From the NCBI RefSeq assembly GCF_025628885.1, contig NZ_JAOTIF010000017.1:86487-150486 (forward strand): a DNA stretch of 64,000 bases, given 5' to 3'. Source of the DNA: Paraflavisolibacter caeni. Lineage in GTDB: Bacteria; Bacteroidota; Bacteroidia; Chitinophagales; Chitinophagaceae. Below are positions 35,733 to 44,900 of the stretch, one piece after another (positions within the stretch are counted from its first letter, which is position 1; each line of letters starts with the position of its first letter). The position numbers and the translations under genes are program-made. Below the pieces are notes generated by a model that saw only the letters and a list, made by a program, of their open reading frames with translations, had not been told where the DNA came from and made no database searches.

Positions 35733-35954
35733 ATGACTAGAAAGTCTGGTATGGGGCTGGGTAGTCTTCTTTTAGCAGGAGCTGCCGCATTTGCCTATTA
35801 CAAATACTCTAAAATGAGCGATCAGCAAAAACGTGATCTGGTAAATGGATTGAAGGAAAAAGGAAAGAAATTCTACGATGAAAAGGTTCCCGAAAGCGTG
35901 AAAGACATTTTTGCCAAGAAAGCAAGTGCTGCAGATGGTTTTACACATGCATAA
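35733..35954 (+). CDS. Small YtxH-like membrane protein
   Basis: 73 residues: a Gly/Ala-rich membrane segment (about 8-24) and a charged amphipathic tail with Lys/Asp/Glu pairs. This resembles YtxH-domain stress proteins. It is monocistronic with about 130 bp of AT-rich DNA upstream. Function unknown; general stress response is a guess from the family. Confidence 0.7.
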   Translation: MTRKSGMGLGSLLLAGAAAFAYYKYSKMSDQQKRDLVNGLKEKGKKFYDEKVPESVKDIFAKKASAADGFTHA

Positions 35955-36049
35955 TTAATTTCATTGAACTTCAATTCTTAAGGGCTGCAGATCGTAGCCC
36001 TTTATTTTTGCTTATTGGATAGTTAATCCTGCCGGTTTGTAGAAAAGAC

Positions 36050-36109
36050 TTGACTTTAAAAGCTGCATTTGTCCTACATTTGCACCCCGGATTAAAGTCC
36101 GGTTTTTTT
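36050..36109 (+). promoter_or_regulatory. carB promoter followed by a terminator-like hairpin
   Basis: TTG (36050-36052), 22-bp spacer, TACATTTG (36075-36082). Just after the expected start, CCGGA (36087-36091) pairs with TCCGG (36098-36102), followed by T7 (36103-36109). This would make a transcript of only about 20 bases unless read-through occurs, so it looks like an attenuator or a 5' stabilising hairpin. Confidence 0.45.
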
Positions 36110-36172
36110 GTATATATAGGTGAAGGTTTTTTATCCAACATTCACCATAGACAAACGTTCTTCAATTAGACT

Positions 36173-38998
36173 ATGCCTAAAGATTCATCTATAAAATCAG
36201 TCCTCATCATTGGCTCGGGACCAATTGTTATAGGACAAGCGTGTGAATTCGACTATTCCGGAACCCAGGCTGCCAGAAGCTTACGGGAAGAGGGTGTAAA
36301 AGTGATCCTCATTAACAGCAATCCGGCTACCATTATGACTGACCCCATGATGGCGGACCGTGTTTACCTCCTGCCTCTAACGGTGGAAAGCATTGAGCAG
36401 ATCCTGGAAGAAAATCAAATTGACGCCGTTTTACCTACCATGGGTGGACAAACTGCCTTAAACCTGGCCAAAGAAGCCGAGGACCTGGGCATTTGGGAAA
36501 AATTCGGCGTGAAACTGATTGGCGTGGATATCAAAGCCATCGATAAAGCCGAAGACCGTGAAAAATTCCGCCAATGGATGATTGAATTGGGCGTAAGTGT
36601 GGCGCCTGCTAAAACTGCCAACTCCTTTTTGGAAGGTAAAGAGTACGCTCAGGATATTGGTTTTCCCCTGGTGATCCGTCCTTCATTTACGTTGGGTGGA
36701 ACCGGTGGTGGTTTCGTGCACGATAAGGACGAATTGGATGAAGCGCTGACACGCGGTCTGGAGGCTTCACCCATTCACGAAGTGCTGGTAGAAAAGGCCG
36801 TTCTGGGATGGAAAGAATTTGAGCTGGAACTGCTGCGTGATGCGGCAGATAATGTGTGCATCATTTGTACCGTGGAAAACTTCGACCCCATGGGTGTTCA
36901 TACCGGAGACTCCATTACGGTAGCTCCTGCGATGACACTGAGTGATTCTGCTTTCCAGTTGATGCGGGATACGGCAATCAGAATGATGCGCGACCTGGGC
37001 AACTTTTCCGGTGGATGTAACGTGCAGTTCGCTTTAAATCCAGATACAGAGGAAATCATTGCTATCGAGATTAACCCCCGTGTGAGCCGTTCTTCAGCCC
37101 TTGCGTCTAAAGCAACCGGTTACCCGATTGCTAAAATAGCTGCAAAACTGGCTATTGGCTATACCCTGGATGAACTGGAAAACCAGATTACAAAAACAAC
37201 TTCAGCTTACTTCGAACCAGCTCTGGACTATGTGATTGTGAAAATCCCTCGCTGGAACTTTGATAAGTTCAAAGGAGGAAACGATACACTGGGCCTGCAG
37301 ATGAAGAGCGTAGGAGAGGTGATGGCAATCGGCCGCAGCTTTACTGAAGCTGTGCAAAAAGCCTGTCAAAGCCTTGAGAACAACGCCGTAGGTCTGGGCT
37401 ATTATGGCAAAAGCCAGATGCATGCCGAAGAGTTGATCGAATATATCAAGACTCCGAAGTGGGACCGCATCTTCCGTATAAAAGATGCCCTGATGCTGGG
37501 GGTAAGTGCAAAAACCATCGTAAAAGCTACCAATGGCATAGATCGCTGGTTTATTTATGAGATCCAGAAATTGGTGAATATGGAAAAGGAGATCGCCAAG
37601 TACAAACTGGAAACTTTGCCGCTGGAACTGCTGCGTGATGCTAAGGTGCATGGCTTTAGTGATGAGCAGATCTGCCGCATCATGAACGACGGTACTGAAG
37701 ATAAATTATACGAAAAGCGCAAAGCAGCAGGTATTACCCGCGTGTTTAAAATGGTGGATACTTGCAGCGCCGAATTCGAAGCAAAAACACCTTACTTCTA
37801 TTCTACTTTCGAAGCAGGTCACTCCAACGAAAGCAAGGTTACAGATAAAAAGAAGATCATCGTTCTGGGAAGTGGTCCTAATAGGATCGGTCAGGGCATT
37901 GAATTCGACTATTGCTGCGTACACGGCCTATTAGCAATCAAAGAAAGTGGCTACGAGGCCATTATGGTGAACTGTAACCCTGAAACAGTATCTACCGATT
38001 TCGATATGGCTGACAAGCTTTACTTCGAGCCGGTTTACTGGGAACACTTGTGGGAAATCATCGAGCACGAAAAACCCGAAGGTGTGATCGTGCAACTGGG
38101 TGGACAGACAGCATTAAAGTTGGCTGAACGCCTGACCCAGAAAGGAATCAAGATCATCGGAACTACCTTCGATAACATGGACATCGCCGAAGATCGTGGT
38201 CGCTTCAGCGATATGCTGAAAGAACTGGATATTCCTTATCCGGATTATGGTACTGCCTATTCTGTAGATGAAGCTGTTGAAGTGGCTAACCGTGTAGGTT
38301 ATCCTGTCCTGGTTCGTCCAAGTTATGTATTGGGTGGCCAGCGCATGCGGATCGTGATCAACGATGAAGAAGTGGAAAAAGCAGTGGTAAGCATTTTGAA
38401 ACATGTCCCGGGTAATAAAATATTGATCGACCATTTCTTGGATCGTTGCCAGGAAGCAGAGATTGATGCCATTTTCGATGGCGAAGAGTTTCACGTAATG
38501 GGTGTAATGGAACACATTGAGCCTGCTGGTATCCATAGCGGCGACAGTAATGCTGTACTTCCTGCATTTAACCTGGCGCCACTTGTGGTAACAACTATGG
38601 AATATTATGCTGAGAAGATAGCGCGTGCACTGAACATTAAAGGCTTGATCAACATTCAGTTCGCGATTAAAGACAGTAAAGTGTATGTAATCGAAGCCAA
38701 CCCAAGGGCTTCTCGTACTACTCCGTTTATAGCTAAGGCATATGGCATTCCTTACCTCAATGTAGCTACCAAGGTGATGATGGGAGAGAAGAAATTGAAA
38801 GACTTTGACTTTGAGAAAAAACTCAATGGTTTTGCGATCAAAGAACCAGTATTCAGTTTCAATAAATTCCCGGGCGTAAGTAGGGAATTGGGACCTGAAA
38901 TGAAATCAACCGGTGAAGCCATCCGTTTCATCAAAGATCTTAGAGATCCTTACTTCAGAAAGCTGTATAAAGACCGCAGCATGTACCTGAGTAAGTAA
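36173..38998 (+). CDS. carB: Carbamoyl-phosphate synthase large subunit, without the allosteric domain
   Basis: 941 residues against about 1073 in E. coli. Both ATP-grasp halves are present: first with [29 protein letters not shown] and [20 protein letters not shown]; second from about 565 with [29 protein letters not shown] and [16 protein letters not shown]. Translation stops just after [11 protein letters not shown], so the MGS-like C-terminal domain that binds UMP, IMP or ornithine is absent. carA is not adjacent. Makes carbamoyl phosphate for pyrimidines and arginine. Confidence 0.95.
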   Translation: MPKDSSIKSVLIIGSGPIVIGQACEFDYSGTQAARSLREEGVKVILINSNPATIMTDPMMADRVYLLPLTVESIEQILEENQIDAVLPTMGGQTALNLAKEAEDLGIWEKFGVKLIGVDIKAIDKAEDREKFRQWMIELGVSVAPAKTANSFLEGKEYAQDIGFPLVIRPSFTLGGTGGGFVHDKDELDEALTRGLEASPIHEVLVEKAVLGWKEFELELLRDAADNVCIICTVENFDPMGVHTGDSITVAPAMTLSDSAFQLMRDTAIRMMRDLGNFSGGCNVQFALNPDTEEIIAIEINPRVSRSSALASKATGYPIAKIAAKLAIGYTLDELENQITKTTSAYFEPALDYVIVKIPRWNFDKFKGGNDTLGLQMKSVGEVMAIGRSFTEAVQKACQSLENNAVGLGYYGKSQMHAEELIEYIKTPKWDRIFRIKDALMLGVSAKTIVKATNGIDRWFIYEIQKLVNMEKEIAKYKLETLPLELLRDAKVHGFSDEQICRIMNDGTEDKLYEKRKAAGITRVFKMVDTCSAEFEAKTPYFYSTFEAGHSNESKVTDKKKIIVLGSGPNRIGQGIEFDYCCVHGLLAIKESGYEAIMVNCNPETVSTDFDMADKLYFEPVYWEHLWEIIEHEKPEGVIVQLGGQTALKLAERLTQKGIKIIGTTFDNMDIAEDRGRFSDMLKELDIPYPDYGTAYSVDEAVEVANRVGYPVLVRPSYVLGGQRMRIVINDEEVEKAVVSILKHVPGNKILIDHFLDRCQEAEIDAIFDGEEFHVMGVMEHIEPAGIHSGDSNAVLPAFNLAPLVVTTMEYYAEKIARALNIKGLINIQFAIKDSKVYVIEANPRASRTTPFIAKAYGIPYLNVATKVMMGEKKLKDFDFEKKLNGFAIKEPVFSFNKFPGVSRELGPEMKSTGEAIRFIKDLRDPYFRKLYKDRSMYLSK

Positions 38999-39051
38999 GA
39001 CCGTTGATGGAAGGAAGTAATTTCAGTTAGACTTTATTTCTAAATATTTGT

Positions 39052-39090
39052 AGACCACAAAAGTTTAATAAACCTTTGTGGTCTTTTTTT
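39052..39090 (+). terminator. Terminator after carB
   Basis: AGACCACAAA (39052-39061) pairs with TTTGTGGTCT (39075-39084), followed by T6. Ends carB before the DinB gene. Confidence 0.8.
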
Positions 39091-39157
39091 ATGGCTACTT
39101 TAATAGTGTGATTGTAACATAATAGTCCATTAATTCAAGTCTATAAATGTATCAACC

Positions 39158-39631
39158 ATGAACAACGAAATTTTATTCCTGATTGCTCAATTAAAAGATG
39201 CATTCGAAGGCGAACCTTGGTTTGGAAGACCTGCACTAAAATTACTGGGAGAGGTTACCGAAGACATCGCCTTTCAGAAACCAAACGGCCAGCATAGCAT
39301 TGTAGAACTTATATGGCATATGATCAACTGGAAAGAGTTTGCGATCAATTGCCTCAGGCCGGGGAATGAAAAGAACCTTCAATTATTTGAACAAAATGAT
39401 TGGAGAAATTTGGACCATTCCAATAAAGATCTTTTTCAGGATGGCATAAAAAAATTACAGCTGGCGCAGGAAGAATTAGTAAATATTTTACAAGTGCAAC
39501 AGGATGATATACTCGAAAATGATGTTCCTGGAAGAACTTACTCATTTAGAAAGTTACTGCATGGAGTTGTGCAACACGACATCTACCACTTGGGTCAGAT
39601 CGCTTATATTAAAAAGTTGTTGGGGAAATAA
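39158..39631 (+). CDS. DinB-family protein
   Basis: 157 residues of a four-helix DinB/YfiT-like fold. The three-His metal site is visible: H54 in LIWHMINWKE, H140 and H144 in QHDIYHLGQIAY. The family includes damage-inducible proteins and thiol-dependent transferases; no substrate can be read. Stand-alone gene after carB. Confidence 0.85.
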   Translation: MNNEILFLIAQLKDAFEGEPWFGRPALKLLGEVTEDIAFQKPNGQHSIVELIWHMINWKEFAINCLRPGNEKNLQLFEQNDWRNLDHSNKDLFQDGIKKLQLAQEELVNILQVQQDDILENDVPGRTYSFRKLLHGVVQHDIYHLGQIAYIKKLLGK

Positions 39632-39717
39632 AATCAATGTAACTGAAGCTGGACAAGACTTCTAGGCTTTTTCAAATTGAGATAACCTATCCTGTTAATT
39701 ATATAAATCTGCGGCAA

Positions 39718-39772
39718 TAAAAAAGGCCTGCCCTAAAAAGAGCCGGCCGTTGCTAACCTATGAAAAACACCA
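39718..39772 (-). ncRNA. Candidate small RNA after the Spy/CpxP-like gene
   Basis: A promoter at 39807-39777 would start a minus-strand RNA at about 39771. It begins with GUUUUUCAUAGG (39768-39757) then AGCAACG, and ends at the hairpin 39748-39725 (outer GGCC/GGCC, inner GCUC/GGGC) followed by six U. Length about 50 bases. The first part matches the candidate at 6194-6172. A 19-codon plus-strand frame overlaps it but is not convincing. Confidence 0.45.
39719..39748 (-). terminator. Terminator, minus strand
   Basis: Outer GGCC (39725-39728) with GGCC (39745-39748) and inner GCCC (39730-39733) with GAGC (39740-39743), with T6 following on the minus strand. Ends the sigma/anti-sigma/Spy-like transcript and the candidate RNA. 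Confidence 0.65.
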
Positions 39773-39776
39773 GAGC

Positions 39777-39807
39777 CAAATATAGAGTAAAAACTCTACT
39801 CTTGCAA
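39777..39807 (-). promoter_or_regulatory. Promoter inside the end of the Spy-like gene
   Basis: Minus-strand TTG (39807-39805), 20-bp spacer, TATATTTG (39784-39777), an exact -7 match. It straddles the last codons of the gene ending at 39796, which is why it suggests a 3'-UTR-derived small RNA. Confidence 0.5.
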
Positions 39808-40224
39808 CGGCCCACCTAATCTTTTATCAGAAAGATTATGATTTCTGTTCTGCATACGCTCCATTCTTATCTTTTTTACTTCGTCTACAAAGTCCCGTTC
39901 GTATGCAAAAACATCATTACTACGCTTATCCCCTACAATAGGTTTAAACTGATCTCGGTATCTGACTCTTAGTTCGGTAACTTTTTGCTGGAGCACCAGT
40001 TTGTCATCCTTATTTTCACGGGTTGTCCTTTTTAGGTCATTGTAATAGTTAAAGAACACCGGTTGAAAGCGCTCTGCTTCAGCTTTGGACAAACCCAGTC
40101 TACGTTGAATGTATTCTGTCATTCGCCCGGATATCTTATCTCCGTCATCATCTTGAGCAAACGAAGCAGATGCAGTTAATAATAAAATACAAACTGTGTA
40201 TAATAATTTTTTCATGATCTTCAT
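39796..40224 (-). CDS. Spy/CpxP-like periplasmic protein
   Basis: 142 residues. Signal peptide at about 1-23 (ends SFAQ). The mature part is helical and charged, with LGLSKAEAERFQPVFFNYYNDLKR and RVRYRDQFKPIVGDKR, which resembles the helical LTxxQ-type Spy/CpxP proteins that bind misfolded periplasmic proteins or act as stress sensors. One base separates its start from the previous stop, and it is the third gene of the sigma operon. Family assignment is by pattern only. Confidence 0.7.
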   Translation of the reverse strand: MKIMKKLLYTVCILLLTASASFAQDDDGDKISGRMTEYIQRRLGLSKAEAERFQPVFFNYYNDLKRTTRENKDDKLVLQQKVTELRVRYRDQFKPIVGDKRSNDVFAYERDFVDEVKKIRMERMQNRNHNLSDKRLGGPLQE

Positions 40225-40225
40225 T

Positions 40226-40993
40226 TTAATTCATAAACAAGGTCTCGCCATTGCCAGAGGGGACCTGGCTTAAAAAGGCGTCCAATTCCGTGTCTGATAC
40301 GTCCTTCAACATCTTTTCAATATCCTGGCTTTCTTGATTTCCCTTTTTGGCTGTTTCTGTTCCATTCCCATTTCCAAAAGAAATTGTTTTAATAAATTCC
40401 TCAATTTCCTGGTTACTTACGTTTTTCAACTTTTTAGCAATCCACGATTCAGATTGTTCTGTAGGATCAATATTGTTCCTGTTCGAAAAGTATACAATAC
40501 TGCTCAGTGCAACAATGCCAATCAATACTGCTGCTGCAGCATAGCGCATCCAACTACGATTGAATGAAATAACCTTTCCCTTGGGCTTTGCTACCTTATC
40601 AAGAACTTGGTACGGCAATTCATCAAAATATCCCGCAGGTATTTCATATGGCATTGCCCTGCCCACAACAGAAAATACCTCAGGTAAATGCTCTTCCTGT
40701 ATCAATTCAGGAAGACTTTTGGTTGCCTCGCTAAAGTAATCTTCGGGTACAGAAAATGGCATTTTACGGGAAATCCCTGCCAAAAGTGGTGAAAGAGTAG
40801 ACAGCTCATCCGATGGCGTAACAGCTTGTTTACCTTTTATTTTAGCCAGTACTCCATCTGCAAAGCGTTCAAAATAACCTTCGGGTACGTTAAAAACGGG
40901 CATTTTAACGTTAAAAGGTAAACTGCTGTTCATTTCCATCAATTCGCTTTGTATGTGTGTCCGGCTATCCATATCTCGTTCTTTAAGACTCAA
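40226..40993 (-). CDS. Membrane protein with internal repeats, probable anti-sigma factor
   Basis: 255 residues. N-terminal half has three copies of a short motif (consensus MPxxVPxxYF) beginning at residues 31, 78 and 114. A single membrane segment lies at about 150-168 (YAAAAVLIGIVALSSIVYF). The C-terminal periplasmic part has two copies of a VSNQEIEEF / VSDTELDAF motif (about 191-204 and 231-244). Located 15 bp after the ECF sigma gene and tightly followed by the Spy-like gene, so an anti-sigma role is inferred from context, not from a known zinc-type anti-sigma domain. Confidence 0.7.
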   Translation of the reverse strand: MSLKERDMDSRTHIQSELMEMNSSLPFNVKMPVFNVPEGYFERFADGVLAKIKGKQAVTPSDELSTLSPLLAGISRKMPFSVPEDYFSEATKSLPELIQEEHLPEVFSVVGRAMPYEIPAGYFDELPYQVLDKVAKPKGKVISFNRSWMRYAAAAVLIGIVALSSIVYFSNRNNIDPTEQSESWIAKKLKNVSNQEIEEFIKTISFGNGNGTETAKKGNQESQDIEKMLKDVSDTELDAFLSQVPSGNGETLFMN

Positions 40994-41008
40994 TAATTGT
41001 TCTTAAGT

Positions 41009-41563
41009 TTAATGATTTTTGATATAATCTTCAATTTTTTTCACCGCATGGTGATAACTGGCTTTTAGAGCTCCTTCGCTAGTCTCCAACACACGACTCA
41101 TCTCTTCATATGGCATTTCGTCATAATATCGCAGGTTGAACACTAGACGCTGTTTTTCTGGCAATTGTTGTATCGCCAATTGAAGTTTCCATTCCAGTTT
41201 ATTGGCATCAAAGTGCTTATCTGCAATAATTTTATTGCTGAGCCCCGTCTCCACATCACTCAGAGATATGGCAGATCGCTTTTTCTGGCTTTCCATGAAA
41301 GTAAGGCATTCGTTAGTGGCAATCCGATACAGCCAGGTATACAAACGCGCGTCTTCACGGAAATTTTCAAGTCCGTTCCAAACTCTTATAAATACATTTT
41401 GCAATACATCGTTGGCATCATCATGATCTACAACCATGCGTCTTATGTGCCAATAGAGCTTTTCCTGGTATTTTTTTATAATAGTTGTAAAAGCCCGCTC
41501 TTTGGTATCAGGATTTCGGAATTGAATCAATAATTCTGCATCACTTTGATCGGTCAATATCAT
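41009..41563 (-). CDS. ECF-type RNA polymerase sigma factor
   Basis: 184 residues. Sigma region 2 (HIRRMVVDHDDANDVLQNVFIRVWNGLENFREDARLYTWLYRIATNECL) and region 4 (LPEKQRLVFNLRYYDEMPYEEMSRVLETSEGALKASYHHAVKKIE). First gene of a three-gene unit with a putative anti-sigma and a Spy/CpxP-like protein, which suggests an envelope-stress sigma. A -7 element TACATTTG precedes it by 21 bases, so it may also use the housekeeping promoter. Confidence 0.93.
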   Translation of the reverse strand: MILTDQSDAELLIQFRNPDTKERAFTTIIKKYQEKLYWHIRRMVVDHDDANDVLQNVFIRVWNGLENFREDARLYTWLYRIATNECLTFMESQKKRSAISLSDVETGLSNKIIADKHFDANKLEWKLQLAIQQLPEKQRLVFNLRYYDEMPYEEMSRVLETSEGALKASYHHAVKKIEDYIKNH

Positions 41564-41584
41564 TCAGTAAAATTAAAGATGTAG

Positions 41585-41592
41585 CAAATGTA
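41585..41592 (-). promoter_or_regulatory. -7 element of the ECF sigma operon
   Basis: Minus-strand TACATTTG, exact TAnnTTTG, 21 bases before the ATG at 41563. No well-spaced TTG upstream. Confidence 0.45.
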
Positions 41593-41652
41593 ATTTTTTC
41601 TCTGTATCACTAAATTCCTCCTTCGGTGCTAATGCAAACGTGAAGTATGTAT

Positions 41653-41784
41653 ACTCCCTACTTACTCCGTACCAACTCCGTACTTAAGCCGTACCATAGC
41701 CGTATCTAAGCCGATGCTACCTCGACCATCCTTCGATCATCCTTCGACTATCCTTCGACCATCTTTCGACTATGCTTCGATCTG
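41653..41784 (+). repeat. Twelve in-register 11-bp tandem repeats
   Basis: Twelve consecutive units of exactly 11 bp: from ACTCCCTACTT and ACTCCGTACCA at the left, through AAGCCGTACCA and TAGCCGTATCT, to CCTTCGATCAT, CCTTCGACTAT and CTTTCGACTAT at the right. The core drifts from CCGTAC to TTCGAC. The array lies between the ECF sigma gene and the AsmA-like gene. No coding frame could use it because 11 is not a multiple of three. The rest of this 385-bp gap shows nothing else clear. Confidence 0.85.
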
Positions 41785-41948
41785 AATGGAGTAAATGCTC
41801 ATAAATAAGGGGAAAACAACCTACAGGCAGAACGCCCTAAAAAGCCCTGAACGGAGTCAATGGAGCTGCACCTAAAGGTACAAAACCAACCCCCACCTTC
41901 CAAGTTTTGAACCCCCTCACTTTACCTTTCTCCCATTCGTCATTCCCT

Positions 41949-44900
41949 TCACTCTTCTGCTGGCTTCTTTTTCTTAAACACATTCTTCAAAGTATTCTTA
42001 ATAGTCTCTGCAGCCTTCTGCTTTGTGCTGTCCAGTCCATTTCCTTTATCGGCAGAATCTTTAGGACCAAACAGTTGCTTATTCAATTCATTTTTCAAAT
42101 CATTGGCTACTTGCTTTTTCACGGAGTTCATAGAATCTTTAAATGTCTGCTTGGTACTATCAATTTTCTGCTGGGCAAAACTTACAGCTTGCTGCTTTAA
42201 CTCCTGGGCCGCATCGCCGGCTACGGCCTTCAAATCAGTTTTAATTACGGGATTCGTAATACTTCCACCCATACTTACCTTCAGGTCCACTACTTCTCCA
42301 AGATTTACCGGTATGCCCCTGTTGGATGCTTGGGACGCAAGGTTATTGACAAGAGCATTACCCCCGGTACCAAGATATTTCCGTGGAACTTTCATCGCAA
42401 TAATATAATCGATGGTCTGATCAAAGCCATGCATGCCGCCTACCTGCATATCAATATCTTTTACCTTGATATCAAATGGCTTTACCAGTACCTGGCCGTT
42501 AGAAAATTCAACATGACTCTTCACGTCCTTTAGACTGATGTTCTTGAGTTCATTGATCTGCAAGGTGCTGGCTAATTTCTCTAATGGTTGAAACTTAGCG
42601 AGTACGCCCTGGATCAAAAACAAGCTGCCCTTACCCGTAAGACTGCTAAAGTTGGGCATCATATCTCCATTTAGTTGGCCACTCATGTTCATTTGTGATG
42701 TAAGCTTCCCTGATAAAAATTTACCGATCGGCATCAGCTTTTGCATCGTGTTATATGCGAAAAAGGCTTTTTGAATATCTACGTCTTTGATGTTATAATT
42801 GATACTGATAGCAGGTTGTGCCTTGTTAACTTTTGTCGAATACGAACCATTGAAAGCAATTGTGCCATCCAGTGCTTCTGTTTGTACCTGCTGCAGTTGA
42901 ACCGTTTCTTCTTTCAACAACAACGAACCTCTTACATTGTTATAAACAACTTTATCGTATTGAACGGCATCAGCTTTTGCATTAACCGTAAGATTCAGAT
43001 TAGCCGGTACCTGGAAGGGTTCAGAAGATACGCTGCTCGTTGTGGTTGTTGTATCTGTTCCCATCCATTCATTAAGGTTCATTTTATCCGCTGTCATGTT
43101 TACCGTTCCTGTCAAAACTTGGTTCTGCAAAGCATATCCAATAAGGTTGTTCAGAACACCATTAGCTGTAAAATGAGTACCCTGGAACTGGGCATCAAGG
43201 TCATTCAGTGCTACATTCTTCGGGTCAAATTTCAATTGCGCAGTGTTCACCTTTACACCTTCCGGGTATTCTTTGGAGATGTAGTTCGTGTTCTTAAGAT
43301 GAACAACTCCGGTAGTGTTGATCTGGTCATATGCCTTTTTATCAATAGCCGCCTTACTACCACTAAATTGGAGGTCTGCATCCATAAGCCCGCTGATACT
43401 GGTGCCTGGTTCTAGTTGTACAAACTGTTTGATGTTGTCCAATGTAAACCTTCCGCTTGCCTTTCCGCTAAAGTCTATAGTAGAAACTGGGTTGCGAACC
43501 AGTAAGGTAAAGTCGATAGGATCCTTGCTCACTTCAATATGCCCTGATGTAATATTCACAACAGTTGCATCTGCTATACCGCCATTGTTTTCTAATTGGA
43601 TTTTAAAATTGCCGTTCTGAACAGGCTGGGGAAAATCTTTTGATGCATAATACAAGTTGCGTACATCAAGGAAGCCTCCTGCTGTAAAAGGACCTTTTTG
43701 TTGTTCAATAGCGGAAAGGTTCCCCTTCGCAAAAACATCGGCCCATACTAAGCCAGATAACTTAGTAGCCGCATCTAGTTTTACAAACTTGGTCAGGTCA
43801 GCTAGATTGAGTTTCCCCTTTACAACAGCATCTATATAACGGCTGGTCTCCGGATTTTTGAACAAGAGCCTGAAGTCGAATGGCTCATTGCCCATTTCCA
43901 GGTGTCCCTTGGTAACATCCACTATAGTATGATCTGTGATACCATCCGGGTTCGCTACATGTGCAGCTAACTGTATATTTTTTACAGGCTGCGGCAGATC
44001 TGGATATTGGAAAAAACCATCTTTGATTCCTAGGTCAACTTGATATGCTGGTATTTGTTGAGGACTGTAAGTCCCTTTTACAAATCCTTTGAATGATGCT
44101 GTGCCGCTGGTCTTTAACTTGTCGAAATCATTCTTATAAATAGCTGGCACAAGCGATAATATATCTTTAAAATCATTGGAAGGAGCATTGAAGCTGATAT
44201 CCATATTGTAAGTACTGTCATTCAGCAGTTGAAAAAAGCCATCAACCCCTAGCTTTAAATTATTAACAGCGATATCAGCATTCTTAAAAGTAAACTTCGT
44301 GGTCTTGTTATCCACTTCTATGTCAGCATCAATATCTGTTTCTGCATTCACCAGATAAGGCATATTAGCATAGGAAAAACTGGCAGAGCCCGCTTTGGTG
44401 CTGGTAGAAAGTGTAAACAGATCGTCTGTGAAATTGCCGCTTCCTTCATGATTCAAACCGATGATCTCTGCATGGATGCCTGCACTTTCATCTTTGTAAA
44501 GCACATAGCCATCATTGATCTCGTACTTCTTCAGTTTCAATGAAAAAGACGAACTCGTATCTGTTGATACACTGCTCGTAGTATCTTCTTTAGTAATATC
44601 CCAGTTAGCTTTGCCCTCTTTATTTACTAATGCATGGATGCGTGGCGCATCAAGGTAAACACCTGAAACATCTATATCTTTTCCGCTTACCAGGCTCAGT
44701 AGATTAACAGATGCATCAATCATGCTGGCACTAAGTAATGTGTCTTTCGAAAATTCATGCTTACCTACAATTGAAATATCTTCCAATCCTACCGAGACTT
44801 TCGGAAAATGCCGGAAAAAAGACAGGCTAACATCCTTGAATTCAACTTTGGCTTCAACATTTTTCTGAATCTCCGACTTCACCAACTGAATGATCTTGTC

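Noticed and set aside
39760..39819. 19-codon plus-strand frame beginning MKN
   Set aside because: Very short and runs into the end of the minus-strand Spy-like gene; the match to the frame at 6186 lies only in ATGAAAAAC and its upstream bases.
41653..41784. CRISPR-like array
   Set aside because: Units are 11 bp, contiguous and without spacers, and no cas genes are near.
42741..43415. 224-codon plus-strand frame inside the AsmA-like gene
   Set aside because: Antisense to a long, clearly coding frame; Cys/Ile-rich composition typical of a shadow frame.
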